NCBI GenBank assembly: GCA_017461775.1
Contig: JAFTXD010000100.1
Coordinates: forward strand, 59,949-123,948
Length of the DNA stretch: 64,000 nt
Reading direction: 5' to 3'
Source: Lachnospiraceae bacterium
GTDB taxonomy: Bacteria; Bacillota; Clostridia; Lachnospirales; Lachnospiraceae
The translations under genes and the position numbers were made by a program. Positions 51,594-58,933 of this stretch are shown here, piece by piece (positions within the stretch are counted from its first letter, which is position 1; every line of letters begins with the position of its first letter). A model generated the notes under the pieces. It was not told where the DNA came from. It searched no databases and saw only the letters and a program-made list of their open reading frames with translations.

Positions 51594-51635
51594 GACGGCG
51601 GTTGCATAACACCATTTGCAACCGCCACATTTTTA
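51594..51635 (+). terminator. Bidirectional terminator after the GH127 gene
   Basis: GGCGGTTGCA and TGCAACCGCC pair around a 10-base loop, followed by ATTTTT on the plus strand; it touches the stop codon of the convergent membrane protein gene. Confidence 0.85.
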
Positions 51636-52511
51636 CGCTTTTTTCATGAAAAGCTTTCTACCTACTACATAGATGATGATAAAAAGAACTGCCAGTCCGG
51701 CACAGATTCCGGCGCCTTTAAACATGGCTGCGGACAAAACTGACAAAATAGGCTCCGCCACAAGCTCAGCCATAGATCCTGCTACAGATACCAACAGGGC
51801 ACCTGCACCGCCGATTCCGAAGGATGCCAGAAAGACTACCAATGCAGAAATCAGATAATCCACTCCAAGCCACATGAATCCTTTAAAATGAACCCAGCGA
51901 AGCAGCAGTATCAGCACAGAAAGCACCGCTATGGCAATAACCAATACGGTCACAATCCTTCCTTCTCCCAAAAGACGTACTCCCATAAGTACATCCTCAC
52001 TAAGCCCCAAATCCTCTATGGATGGAAGCTTGTTGATAATAGTGTCCCCATAGGATTCCAGATAAGTAACAACGTATTTCTCAATCTCTTCCTCGGGTAA
52101 AAGGGATGCCACATCTCCCATCTGGGATTTTACGATAGGCATAATTTCATCCATATGCGCTACCATAATTTCCTTCACTGCCTCCACAGTCAGATGCTTT
52201 TCTCCACTGCCTTCCAAGGCATTCATCACATCTTCTACGTATAAATCCACAACGTCCTCCAGAACGGCAGTTTCACTGATTGCATCCAGAAGAGGACCAT
52301 ATTCCCCTAACTGCTGCTCCAGCTGACCATTTCCAAGAAGCAGTTCATTAAAATCAAGGCTTCGCACAATCTTACTCAGATTCTCTGCTTCAAAAAAGGA
52401 TGCTGCCCCGGAAACCACAGGGGTCGCAATCAATACTACAGCCAATACCAGACTTACGATTATCGCCAGAAAAATTCCCAGCACATTCATGATTTTCTTA
52501 AAAACATCCAT
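51633..52511 (-). CDS. Membrane protein of unknown function
   Basis: A 292-residue protein: one N-terminal hydrophobic segment (about 8-35), a long outside helical and acidic region (about 38-190), then three or four C-terminal membrane segments ('VTVLVIAIAVLSVLILLLRW', 'YLISALVVFLASFGIGGAGA', 'GICAGLAVLFIIIYVVG'). No catalytic motif is visible and the family is not recognised. It follows the ROK sugar kinase by 12 bases with a GGAGG site 8 bases before the ATG, so the two are cotranscribed. No link to sugar use can be shown. Confidence 0.75.
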   Translation of the reverse strand: MDVFKKIMNVLGIFLAIIVSLVLAVVLIATPVVSGAASFFEAENLSKIVRSLDFNELLLGNGQLEQQLGEYGPLLDAISETAVLEDVVDLYVEDVMNALEGSGEKHLTVEAVKEIMVAHMDEIMPIVKSQMGDVASLLPEEEIEKYVVTYLESYGDTIINKLPSIEDLGLSEDVLMGVRLLGEGRIVTVLVIAIAVLSVLILLLRWVHFKGFMWLGVDYLISALVVFLASFGIGGAGALLVSVAGSMAELVAEPILSVLSAAMFKGAGICAGLAVLFIIIYVVGRKLFMKKA

Positions 52512-52523
52512 CCTTCATCCCTC

Positions 52524-53402
52524 CTACTTCTCCTGCAGTGCCAGCATGCCCAGCTTCACAGCTCCTAAAATACCCGGGTCTTCTCCAAGCGCCGGCTTTA
52601 CAATATATTCCTCCATTTTGTCAAATATCATCTCATGGGAGATGTAGTCCCCCAGCAATTCCTTCACCTTTGCCCTAATCATGGGAAAGAGCTCTTCCTG
52701 ATGCATTACTCCACCCCAAAGAATAATCTTCTGGGGAGAATAGGCAAGAATATAATTGGTCACCGCCTGGGCGATATAATAGGCTTCCAGCTCCCAGACC
52801 TCTGCTCTGCCGGAAAGCTCTGCACCCTTGGCTCCCCAGCGCTCCTCCAACGCCGGCCCCGCCGCCAATCCTTCCAGGCAGGTATGGTGATAAGGACATT
52901 TTCCCGTATAGGAATCCTCAGGGTGCCTTGCCAGAAGCATATGCCCCGCTTCCGGATGCACCAGACCGTGAAGGAGTCCGCCATTTACATATACTCCCAC
53001 GCCCACGCCGGTTCCAATGGTAATATAGATGGCACAATCCACACCTTTCGCCGCGCCCCAGGTCACCTCGCCAAGAATTGCTCCGTTCACATCGGTATCA
53101 AAACCAACGGGCACTCCCAGCGCCTCCTGAAAGGTTCCCACCACATCCACATTGGCCCAGCCGGGCTTGGGAGTACTGGTGATAAACCCGTAAGTGGGTG
53201 AAGCCTTATGTAAATCTATGGGGCCAAAGCATCCGATACCCAACGCTGCAATTTCCCACTTTTTAAAATAATCTATCATATCTCCAAAGGTTTCCTTCGG
53301 TTCTCTGGTAGGAAAGGTCACCCTGTCAATTAATTTTCCATTCTCATCCGCTACAGCGCACACCATCTTGGTTCCGCCGGCCTCTATTGCACCAATTTTC
53401 AT
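52524..53402 (-). CDS. ROK family fructokinase
   Basis: A 292-residue sugar kinase with the N-terminal ATP loop 'IGAIEAGGTKMVCAVADENG', 'GIGCFGPIDLHKASPTYGFI', the ROK signature 'YITIGTGVGVGVYVNGGLLH', and the zinc-binding cluster 'HMLLARHPED...CPYHHTCLEG' (His/Cys near 150-175). It is closest to the ScrK/GmuE-type fructokinases (ATP:fructose 6-phosphotransferase) rather than to glucokinase or NagC repressors, as there is no DNA-binding domain. GGGGG is 6 bases before the ATG. Fructose or mannose as substrate is inferred from family. Confidence 0.93.
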   Translation of the reverse strand: MKIGAIEAGGTKMVCAVADENGKLIDRVTFPTREPKETFGDMIDYFKKWEIAALGIGCFGPIDLHKASPTYGFITSTPKPGWANVDVVGTFQEALGVPVGFDTDVNGAILGEVTWGAAKGVDCAIYITIGTGVGVGVYVNGGLLHGLVHPEAGHMLLARHPEDSYTGKCPYHHTCLEGLAAGPALEERWGAKGAELSGRAEVWELEAYYIAQAVTNYILAYSPQKIILWGGVMHQEELFPMIRAKVKELLGDYISHEMIFDKMEEYIVKPALGEDPGILGAVKLGMLALQEK

Positions 53403-53532
53403 ATGCTGCCCCCTTTTTATGACCAGTATATCATAAACTACCCGGCTTGGGTATGTGGCAGTTACTTTTCTTTTCGTGGCGCAGGTATATTGTTCTCCCC
53501 TTTGCAAATACTGTGGATATGCACTTGACTTT

Positions 53533-53553
53533 CATTCGCATAATGCCATTCGC
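53533..53553. promoter_or_regulatory. CATTCGC direct repeats upstream of the small XRE gene
   Basis: Two CATTCGC copies spaced 14 bases apart (53533 and 53547), followed by a TATAAT -10 at 53575-53580. They overlap the -35 region, so they may be operator half-sites for the small XRE regulator. Confidence 0.35.
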
Positions 53554-53611
53554 CCATTTTCAATCCTGTGAATACTATAATAAATCTAAGAAGAAAGAAG
53601 GGATTTATAAC

Positions 53612-53944
53612 ATGGATTATCAACAGCAATTAGAGATACTACAGCGGAATTTATATAAACTGATGCACGATTCCAACACATCCATGCGCAGGCTCAGCGC
53701 GGATGCCGGTGTGTCTCCCAGTTATGTGCAAAAGCTTTTGTCCGGTGAAATAAATCCCAAATTAGACAAGCTGGTAGAACTTGGTAACTGCTTCTCCACC
53801 AGCTCCAGTGAATTGTTAGATGATTCTATTGAACCGTCCGCACTCCGCCAGGAAATAAATACCTATCTGGTGGAATTTGACGACAGTTCGCTAGAATTTA
53901 TTCTTCAGATGTGTAAACGTATGAAAGGTGAAAAACACACGTAG
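53612..53944 (+). CDS. Small XRE-family helix-turn-helix protein
   Basis: A 110-residue DNA-binding protein. Residues 8-65 form a Cro/C1-type helix-turn-helix ('MRRLSADAGVSPSYVQKLLS' then 'GEINPKLDKLVELGNCF'). The C-terminal 45 residues are helical and probably dimerise. GAAGGGA lies 8 bases before the ATG. It is alone, divergent from the ROK kinase operon with about 200 bases between them. It likely regulates itself or that operon. Confidence 0.88.
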   Translation: MDYQQQLEILQRNLYKLMHDSNTSMRRLSADAGVSPSYVQKLLSGEINPKLDKLVELGNCFSTSSSELLDDSIEPSALRQEINTYLVEFDDSSLEFILQMCKRMKGEKHT

Positions 53945-53945
53945 A

Positions 53946-54107
53946 TTGTAGACGAAGACACAAAAAATAAACCAGTCCCTCTTGGTCAGAAACTATCCAT
54001 TATAAATTTTGTTAAGACTCGGAAATAGACGGGCGAACGCCCATAAGAATAACTCAGAAGTAAGAATGTGTCTCCGGCGTAAAGTCGGAGGCACTTTTTG
54101 TCTACAA
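53946..54107 (+). ncRNA. Possible structured RNA with terminator
   Basis: A 160-base non-coding stretch between convergent genes. TTGTAGAC (53946-53953) can pair with GTCTACAA (54100-54107) to close it. GACACA (53957-53962) can pair with TGTGTC (54067-54072), competing with a strong terminator stem GTGTCTCCG/CGGAGGCAC (54068-54076, 54086-54094) followed by five T's. A GGGC-GAAC-GCCC tetraloop hairpin also occurs inside. This looks like a small RNA or the structured 3' end of the XRE transcript. No known RNA family is recognised. Confidence 0.35.
54068..54099 (+). terminator. Terminator after the small XRE gene
   Basis: GTGTCTCCG / CGGAGGCAC stem with a 9-base loop followed by TTTTT, about 125 bases after the XRE stop. 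Confidence 0.75.
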
Positions 54108-54125
54108 CCAACGTGTATGCTCCAC

Positions 54126-54177
54126 ACATTCCCTTGCCGCGCGCACCAGGGAAAGCCATAGTACACGCGGGGAATGT
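54126..54177. repeat. Bulged inverted repeat near the BlaR1-like gene end
   Basis: ACATTCC...CCGCG pairs with CGCGG...GGAATGT (12 base pairs with a 4-base bulge) around a 24-base loop. It has no T-run and lies 29 bases beyond the metallopeptidase stop. Confidence 0.4.
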
Positions 54178-54205
54178 TTATGGGAAAATATGAATCGCTA
54201 TTTAA

Positions 54206-55573
54206 TTATTTGACTATATAGGAACCTTCTACAGAGGCATCTGTGTATGTGTCGTTCTGAATGTACACACGATATGCCGCGGCTTCTTCAATTGGAAATG
54301 TATATGAGCCCACATCCGTAACAGTAATATATCGTCTGATTCCAAATTCACTCTCCACTCCAACTTTAAGTTCTACACCAACCGGAATCACAGAGGCAGT
54401 TACTGTTATCGATTGTCCTTCCTCCAGCGCAAACCATGCAGCACTTACACGACTTCGACCAGGTACATCCCAAACAATATTATATAATGCGCGCGTAATT
54501 GAAACTGGAGCGTTTTCAATCAATGTAATTCCCGGTGTTTCACCACTCTCAGAATACATTACAAACTCCCCTTCACTCATTTCAGTAGCCGAAGTCACCT
54601 CAGAAACCCTATACAAATACTCATAAGCCTTTGCCGCCTGCACCGTAGTTGCACAAACGGATAAGCTACTGGTCATGAAGGCCATACACACTACTAATAC
54701 TACACTTAATTTTGCTCTCTTTTTAATCTTACTAACCTTACTCAATTTCTTCACCCTCTCTACCAGCCCCAGCTGGTTATCGTATAGCTGGGATGAAAAG
54801 AGTTTTCGCTTTGTCTCTCCTGTGGCAACCGCCGTCAGCACTTGAAAATAATGCTTCATACCACCACAATGGGGATAAGCACGATAATCACAGGAAAACT
54901 CACTCCATACTTGTATTCTCTCATACAAAAGCCACGCCAATGGATTGAAGAAATGGAGGATTACTACTACCATGGATATCCTTTTCAGTAATAAATCCTT
55001 CTGCTTGAAGTGTGTCAATTCATGGGTCAGAATCACCCGCAACGTCTCCTCCTCAAATACTTCCACAGGAAGTATTACCTTGGCACGTCGAATCCCTGTC
55101 ACACAGGGAACATCCACCCGATAGGAGCGCTTCAACGCCACCTTATGTACGGAAATGTTCAGTTCTTCGCAAATCTCCTCAAGGAGTCTTTGCTCTGTCA
55201 ACTTCGCCGGAAATGCACTCTTGAAATAATGGTTCATCCGATAGACTTCATAGCCCATAAAGGCGCATCCCAGCACCACTACTGAGCCCCATATTCCAAG
55301 AATCCACAGGAGTTCCTTCCACATGAAGGAGATGGGCGTAAATAGAAATCCTCTGCCCAGACTAGCTTCAAACAGCTTTAACCCAATATAGGAAACCGGT
55401 AGAAAGAAAAACAGGATCACCATCTTGAGTAGCTCATACACAATATTGATGAAGCCCAGTTTTTCCAAAAGTGCACCGATTCCTAACCAGATTACTACCA
55501 GTAGCCCTCCGGTAAGGGAGGTCATTAACATGATAATTACAAAATTATTCAGTAGATTAGTTGTCCAAACCAT
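54206..55573 (-). CDS. BlaR1/MecR1-like M56 family metallopeptidase
   Basis: A 455-residue membrane protein with four segments in the N-terminal 310 residues. The gluzincin motif HELTH (184-188) lies between segments 3 and 4 and 'QVWSEFSCDYRAY' supplies the third zinc ligand (Glu225). The outside C-terminal region is only about 140 residues, has no penicillin-binding STxK motif, and is rich in Thr and Val, so it is not a beta-lactam sensor. In this family signal sensing leads to cleavage of a BlaI repressor. It overlaps the BlaI-like gene by 17 bases. The start lacks a good ribosome-binding site, which fits coupling. Confidence 0.93.
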   Translation of the reverse strand: MVWTTNLLNNFVIIMLMTSLTGGLLVVIWLGIGALLEKLGFINIVYELLKMVILFFFLPVSYIGLKLFEASLGRGFLFTPISFMWKELLWILGIWGSVVVLGCAFMGYEVYRMNHYFKSAFPAKLTEQRLLEEICEELNISVHKVALKRSYRVDVPCVTGIRRAKVILPVEVFEEETLRVILTHELTHFKQKDLLLKRISMVVVILHFFNPLAWLLYERIQVWSEFSCDYRAYPHCGGMKHYFQVLTAVATGETKRKLFSSQLYDNQLGLVERVKKLSKVSKIKKRAKLSVVLVVCMAFMTSSLSVCATTVQAAKAYEYLYRVSEVTSATEMSEGEFVMYSESGETPGITLIENAPVSITRALYNIVWDVPGRSRVSAAWFALEEGQSITVTASVIPVGVELKVGVESEFGIRRYITVTDVGSYTFPIEEAAAYRVYIQNDTYTDASVEGSYIVK

Positions 55574-55955
55574 CCAGCAGGTTCTTGATTTCTGCTACGT
55601 CCTCTTTCGAAAGATTTCTCTTGCTGACTAAAGCAGATACCATCTTTGGAACCTGTCCGTCAAACCAGAAGTCAGCCTCTTCCGATAAAAGCTTTGCCTT
55701 GTAATCTTCCTCACTCTTCATGATATGAGCATAGGACAGCTTACCCTTACGATAAGTTCTTACAAAGCCCTTGTCTGATAATTTCAATAAAAATGTAACT
55801 ACCGTTGTTCTGGCATAGTCTTTGCCGTACTCTTCTCTCAGCTTGTCAATTAAATCCGGTATGGAAATGTCATCTTTTGCATCCCAAATCGCTTTCATAA
55901 TTACAGTTTCGCTTGCGCTTAAGTTTCTCTCTTCTTCGAAGAATTTTTCGTTCAT
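55557..55955 (-). CDS. BlaI/MecI/CopY family repressor
   Basis: A 132-residue winged-helix repressor ('LSASETVIMKAIWDAKDDIS', 'YARTTVVTFLLKLSDKGFVR' as recognition helix, then 'TYRKGKLSYAHIMKSEEDYK') with a C-terminal dimerisation and cleavage region. Its partner is the adjacent M56 protease. AGGAG is 6 bases before the ATG. The promoter just upstream contains a perfect 14-base palindrome between its -35 and -10, so the pair is probably autorepressed. No beta-lactamase gene is next to it, so the regulated genes may lie elsewhere or be the pair itself. Confidence 0.95.
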   Translation of the reverse strand: MNEKFFEEERNLSASETVIMKAIWDAKDDISIPDLIDKLREEYGKDYARTTVVTFLLKLSDKGFVRTYRKGKLSYAHIMKSEEDYKAKLLSEEADFWFDGQVPKMVSALVSKRNLSKEDVAEIKNLLDGLDN

Positions 55956-55988
55956 ATGAATCTCCTTTTCTTTTCCGTCGACTCCCTT

Positions 55989-56019
55989 AGTCTACTAAGT
56001 ACTTAGTGTTTTGTCGACT
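55989..56019 (-). promoter_or_regulatory. blaI-type promoter with internal operator
   Basis: On the minus strand TCGACA (five of six), 17 bases, TAGACT. ACTAAGTACTTAGT, a perfect 14-base palindrome at 55994-56007, fills the spacer and would block RNA polymerase when bound. GTCGAC motifs flank it at 55977 and 56013. Confidence 0.7.
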
Positions 56020-56082
56020 ATTTTTTTACATTTTTATATAAATAGATACCCGCATTATGCAAGGTAAATTATTTCCATATAC

Positions 56083-57270
56083 TCAGCGTGGTTTCACCAC
56101 TCCTTGAGGGTCAATTTCCACATTCACGGATATCTCCTCCAGAAAGTCAAATATCCGTTCCTTTTCTTCCTCATCTGTCACTGCCAGAGTCTGTGCTTCC
56201 TTCTGAATCGCCGGTATCACCCTTACCTCCAGATGCTCCTGCTCATCATTTCCCCAAAAATGGAGCTGCAAAAGCATGGTATCCAGTGTCCGCTTGTTGA
56301 ACCAATAATTCCCCAGACTATAGATAATGGGCTTGTCCCCATAGTACTCCATCCCCTGTAGACAATGAGAATGTGCCCCAATGATAACATCTGCTCCTGC
56401 ATCCAGATACTCCCTGCCGGTCTGGAGCTGCACCTCCTCCAGCTCATGGCTGTACTCCGTGCCCCAATGCACATAAGCCAGTACAAAATCAGCGTTGGCG
56501 GATGCCTCTTCAATCACCTGCAGAAAAAGCTCTGTGTCGTAGCATCTTAAAATCCCCGGTGAGTCTTCTGTGGCCTGTGGCGTCATTTTATTTTTTTCTG
56601 CTCTGGACGCCCCTACAAAGGCAATGGTTTTATCATCCACTGTCATATATATCGGCTGCATAGCCTCGCTTAGATTAGCCCCCGCTCCAAAATATGATAT
56701 ATCATAATCCCACAGTGTGTCAAATGTATCAGTTATTGCATCCCTTCCATAATCGTATACATGGTTATTGGCAAGGCTTACAATATCCACTCCCATTTCC
56801 AAAAGCACTTCCGCTCTCTCAGGGTCTGCCCGAAAGGTATATGCTTTCCCCGGCAACGGCTCTCCCCGGAGACTATAGGTAAACTCATTGTTCAGACAAA
56901 AAATATCGGCCTGATTCATGTACTCCATAAGCTCAGCGGAAATACAATCATAAATTCCATTTTCCGAATTGTCCATACGCTGGGTTGTGACCGCCCCTTC
57001 TGCCAGGCTGATGTCCCCCGCAAAGCATATGGTAAAATTATATTCCCCGGGAATGGGTGTGGGCGTAGGCTCCGGAGTTGGTGATGGAGTCTCTGTCGGA
57101 ATCGGCATGGGCGTATGCACAATCTCCGGCGGAGGAGAGGCTGTCTCCAAACTCTGCGACAGCTGGGATACCTCTACCGGTTTTGGTTCTCCGCTACCAC
57201 AGCCTCCAAGAATTCCTGCCACCAAAAGCAGGATAATACCCGTTTTTTTCACCTTATACCAGCTTTCCAT
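56083..57270 (-). CDS. CapA-like metallophosphatase lipoprotein
   Basis: A 395-residue protein of the CapA/PgsA family (poly-gamma-glutamate synthesis-type calcineurin-like phosphoesterase). A lipoprotein signal ends in 'LLLVAGILGGC', then a Pro/Thr linker. The catalytic domain starts at 'FTICFAGDISLAEGAV' and has 'LNNEFTY', 'VDIVSLANNHVYDYG', 'VLAYVHWGTEYSHELEEVQL' and 'ADVIIGAHSHCLQGMEYY', the metal-binding set. The upstream zinc-ribbon gene overlaps by 17 bases; the ATG at 57270 has no ribosome-binding site, and a GTG at 57252 just after the upstream stop is a serious alternative. Natural substrate unknown. Confidence 0.9.
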   Translation of the reverse strand: MESWYKVKKTGIILLLVAGILGGCGSGEPKPVEVSQLSQSLETASPPPEIVHTPMPIPTETPSPTPEPTPTPIPGEYNFTICFAGDISLAEGAVTTQRMDNSENGIYDCISAELMEYMNQADIFCLNNEFTYSLRGEPLPGKAYTFRADPERAEVLLEMGVDIVSLANNHVYDYGRDAITDTFDTLWDYDISYFGAGANLSEAMQPIYMTVDDKTIAFVGASRAEKNKMTPQATEDSPGILRCYDTELFLQVIEEASANADFVLAYVHWGTEYSHELEEVQLQTGREYLDAGADVIIGAHSHCLQGMEYYGDKPIIYSLGNYWFNKRTLDTMLLQLHFWGNDEQEHLEVRVIPAIQKEAQTLAVTDEEEKERIFDFLEEISVNVEIDPQGVVKPR

Positions 57271-57586
57271 CACAATACTTACAATATCTGCTTCCATCAG
57301 TAGCTGCCGCACAGTTGGGACACTCTGCCGGATATCTGGACATTTCATCCTCTCTGACATAATTGGGATCCGGTCTGGCTGCCTCCTCCAAGGCCTTCTT
57401 TTGCTGTAATTTATACTGTGCCAGCTCCGCCTCCTTGGTGGCCTTATATTTGTTCACAGAAGTATCCACCACCGTATTAGCCACCTTATGCACCGTAGTA
57501 TGAATCACACTGCTTAAGGCATTATTAATCGCATTGGTGATGGTTCTTTCCAAAAAGCTCCCTCGCCGATCTTTTCTTGGACGCAT
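57254..57586 (-). CDS. Small zinc-ribbon protein
   Basis: A 110-residue basic protein. The first half is helical and Thr/Val/Asn-rich ('NAINNALSSVIHTTVHKVAN'), the middle is a charged helix ('ATKEAELAQYKLQQKKALEE'), and the C-terminus is a zinc ribbon ('CPNCAAATDGSRYCKYCDGK'). GGAGG is 8 bases before the ATG at 57586. It is first in a two-gene unit with the CapA-like lipoprotein, with translation coupled by overlap. No function is recognised; such zinc ribbons are common in uncharacterised Firmicute proteins. Confidence 0.8.
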   Translation of the reverse strand: MRPRKDRRGSFLERTITNAINNALSSVIHTTVHKVANTVVDTSVNKYKATKEAELAQYKLQQKKALEEAARPDPNYVREDEMSRYPAECPNCAAATDGSRYCKYCDGKLV

Positions 57587-57640
57587 CTTAATATCCTCCA
57601 CTCATTTGTAAGACTCGCAAACCTGCACTTCTCTGTGTAC

Positions 57641-57649
57641 ATTATAACA
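57641..57649 (-). promoter_or_regulatory. Extended -10 promoter of the zinc-ribbon/CapA-like operon
   Basis: TGTTATAAT on the minus strand, perfect -10 with TGn extension, 55 bases before the start codon. Confidence 0.6.
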
Positions 57650-57691
57650 TAGATTTTGGGAAGATATATCTGTTTTGTGGCTAAAAATGCA

Positions 57692-57720
57692 GAAAAAGGA
57701 GCATTGACTTCAATGCTCCC
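57692..57720 (-). terminator. Terminator after the Rpn-family gene
   Basis: On the minus strand GGAGCATTGA pairs with TCAATGCTCC around 2 bases (effective loop of four), followed by TTTTT. It lies 32 bases after the stop. Confidence 0.85.
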
Positions 57721-57752
57721 ACGGTTCTTGTCCCCTATATCCCTTTCACCAA

Positions 57753-58715
57753 CTATGGCATGGTATATCCTGCTGCCTGCAATCCTTCAAGAAATTCACT
57801 TTCTGTCAAATTCAGCTCTATGTCCTCCAAGGCTTCCGCAACCGTCTCCCTGCCGCGTGCCACCATCTGATAGGCATGAAGCAGAATTCCCTGCTCCAAG
57901 CCCTGCGCTCTACCTTCTTCTCTTCCCTTTTCACGCTCTTCTTTGATAATCATACGAATCGCATAACACATATCCACTTCCTCCTCACTTGTGCTTTCTT
58001 CCCAGAACCTGTCCAGTTCTTTTAAATTTGTATGTACGCGCATCACTTCATAGGCATCCTTCGATACGCTTTTATATGCCTCGTTTCCCAGCAGAAGCCC
58101 TCGCATTCCCTCCGGCTCCTTCGTCTGCTTCATGAAGTCAAATACCAGCTTCAAATCCGTCTTAAAAACGTCCGTATTGCCGAATTCCCGCACTTTTACA
58201 AGGTACATGCGATAATTATTCACATAAGGCCGTAGAGGCTCTGGAATCGCCTCTAAATTCACCATGTCCAGCAATTCCTCAGGGCCATCCCAATGCTCGC
58301 CCCAGAAAAGCACCAGCGTAACACAGGGATTCAGCCTGTCATTTTTCTGAAACTGACTCAAATACTCCGCACCGGTTACATCCTTTTTCTTTCGATGCTT
58401 TTTCTCCTTCTCCGAGATTTGCCGGCCATACTCACCGATTTCATATTCCATTACACGAAAAGGCATCGTATAACTGACATTTTCTTGATTTTCTACTCCC
58501 AAAACCGCATATCCAACATCTCTCTCATACTTCCGTATTACATCCCGATAACGTCCCTTTTTCTTCCCAGCGGAGGATATTACGAGCTTCGCATCTTCTC
58601 CCTTCAGCTTCTCTGCTACAAGTACCTCTTCTCCTCCAAACAATACTCCGTTAAATAAATCCGCATAGCGCGAATTATCTGATAGATATGCATAATCCAC
58701 CAAATCCTTTTCCAT
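57753..58715 (-). CDS. Rpn family recombination-promoting nuclease-like protein
   Basis: A 320-residue protein of the Rpn/transposase_31-like group with a PD-(D/E)XK-type N-terminal domain ('LSDNSRYADLFNGVLFGGEE', then 'KGRYRDVIRKYERD' and 'YAVLGVENQENVSYTMPFRV' with the E-x-Q core). The C-terminal part is helical and charged ('KEEREKGREEGRAQGLEQG'). Rpn proteins in E. coli are RecA-independent recombination nucleases. Members are numerous in Lachnospiraceae and not necessarily mobile; no ends or repeats are visible. The ATG at 58715 follows AAGGA by 6 bases. It has an almost consensus promoter. Confidence 0.88.
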   Translation of the reverse strand: MEKDLVDYAYLSDNSRYADLFNGVLFGGEEVLVAEKLKGEDAKLVISSAGKKKGRYRDVIRKYERDVGYAVLGVENQENVSYTMPFRVMEYEIGEYGRQISEKEKKHRKKKDVTGAEYLSQFQKNDRLNPCVTLVLFWGEHWDGPEELLDMVNLEAIPEPLRPYVNNYRMYLVKVREFGNTDVFKTDLKLVFDFMKQTKEPEGMRGLLLGNEAYKSVSKDAYEVMRVHTNLKELDRFWEESTSEEEVDMCYAIRMIIKEEREKGREEGRAQGLEQGILLHAYQMVARGRETVAEALEDIELNLTESEFLEGLQAAGYTMP

Positions 58716-58858
58716 ATTCATTCCTTCCCGCAGGTCAGCCCCGCTTTTGTTTCTTGTGAAATACGCAGGGGTTTCCTGACACACGGCAGAATCGCCATCG
58801 AAAAGTCGTAGAATGCAGCCTCACTGCAAGATTGGCTCCCAGATTTTCACTTAACTAC

Positions 58859-58887
58859 AATATACTACCAGATACACCACTTGTCAA
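58859..58887 (-). promoter_or_regulatory. Strong promoter of the Rpn-family gene
   Basis: On the minus strand TTGACA, 17 bases, TATATT: perfect -35 and five of six at -10. The 5' untranslated part is about 135 bases and contains TGCAG/CTGCA complementary arms. Confidence 0.75.
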
Positions 58888-58933
58888 CTACCCTTTTAGG
58901 CATCTAATAAAAAACAATGTGGCAGAGCGTTTT

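Noticed and set aside
57753-58715. Active transposon at the Rpn-family gene
   Set aside because: No inverted repeats, target duplications or second transposase gene flank it; family members are often plain chromosomal genes.
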